Positions 7,286 through 7,438 of a DNA stretch of 7,438 nucleotides are shown in pieces. The stretch spans positions 1 through 7,438 of the forward strand of contig CATPAO010000079.1 of the NCBI GenBank assembly GCA_955652025.1. Direction: 5' to 3'. The position numbers and the translations under genes were made by a program. Numbering within the stretch: the stretch's first letter is position 1; every line of letters starts with the position of its first letter. Under the pieces are notes generated by a model that did no database searches, had not been told where the DNA came from, and saw only the letters and a list, made by a program, of their open reading frames with translations. The stretch comes from Casimicrobiaceae bacterium. Its GTDB lineage: Bacteria > Pseudomonadota > Gammaproteobacteria > Burkholderiales > Casimicrobiaceae.

Positions 7286-7324
7286 AAAGTAAAACTAGGT
7301 CCTAACCTAATCAAAAAAAAAAAA
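7277..7324. other. Anomalous AT-rich 48-bp block interrupting the binding-protein gene
   Basis: This block is 13/48 G+C, in sharp contrast with its GC-rich flanks. It includes twelve bases of a 13-A run (7313-7325). Read in the gene frame on the - strand it gives four Phe codons, then two stop codons (7307-7309 and 7295-7297). Its length is a multiple of three, and the flanking frames match exactly. By my recollection of the family, this is where a conserved stretch of about 16 residues (of the WEDxRPKAAVAAN type) should lie, so the length appears unchanged while the content is lost. A gap-fill, chimeric-read or consensus error is the most likely cause; a true replacement mutation is the alternative. 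Confidence 0.75.
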
Positions 7325-7438
7325 ATCGACGCGCACATAGATGCCAGTAGCATCCGTGAATTTCTTGGTGTTAGCGGCCCACACGTCTTCGTCGCCCTGC
7401 ACGAAACGCTTCCAGCGCAGCACGCGAAGCTTGGCGCC
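7325..7438 (-). pseudogene. N-terminal coding fragment of the same solute-binding protein
   Basis: Translated on the - strand from the right edge, these 38 codons have no stop and read KLRVLRWKRFVQGDEDVW, then a segment rich in Lys/Thr (NTKKFTDATG), ending VRVD. This matches the start of a mature family-1 sugar-binding protein: the first beta strand, then the helix carrying F/T before the G-V-x-V strand. It is in the same frame as the 348-codon frame that resumes at 7276, so it is the missing front of that gene and not a separate one. The signal peptide and start codon lie beyond 7438. It is called a fragment only because of the stops in the intervening block. Confidence 0.75.

Noticed and set aside
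7301..7312. Two TTAGG units on the - strand resembling an arthropod telomere repeat
   Set aside because: Two units are too few to mean anything, and they sit inside a block that is probably an assembly artefact.
7291..7325. Possible eukaryotic 3'-UTR with poly(A) tail fused into the gene
   Set aside because: The A-run suggests it, but there is no AATAAA signal and the block is too short to identify. A generic gap-fill error explains it equally well.

Overview
The window reads as ordinary chromosome from a GC-rich proteobacterium. I infer Betaproteobacteria, possibly Burkholderiales-like, from the character of the RelA/SpoT protein and the transporter genes; there is no rRNA or other firm taxonomic marker. 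No tRNA, rRNA, CRISPR array, transposase, phage gene or attachment site was seen.

Layout. On the + strand, 28-2151 encodes a full-length bifunctional (p)ppGpp synthetase/hydrolase (SpoT/Rel type). Everything after it is on the - strand and is read from right to left: the interrupted gene of a sugar-type ABC transporter solute-binding protein (running off the right edge at 7438 and ending at 6239), an intergenic region with two inverted repeats (6075-6238), two MalF-like and MalG-like permeases (6074-5154 and 5128-4232), a CGFS monothiol glutaredoxin (4199-3879), and a MscS-family mechanosensitive channel with a periplasmic N-terminal extension (3833-2154). The channel gene and spoT are convergent, with only 2 bp between their stop codons.

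How the genes work together. The binding protein and two permeases form the periplasmic and membrane parts of a CUT1-like carbohydrate/polyol importer. Its ATPase is not in the window. The glutaredoxin (Fe-S cluster handling) and the channel (osmotic protection) lie close behind on the same strand, but nothing in the sequence ties them functionally to sugar uptake.

The main oddities are in the binding-protein region. A 48-bp AT-rich block (7277-7324) with a 13-A run and two in-frame stops replaces what should be coding sequence, yet the reading frame is the same on both sides. This looks more like an assembly or gap-filling error than biology, but it could be a real lesion. The second oddity is a perfect 18-bp inverted repeat that includes the stop codon of the same gene, followed by a second hairpin before the permeases. 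I did not find convincing evidence of a previously undescribed system.
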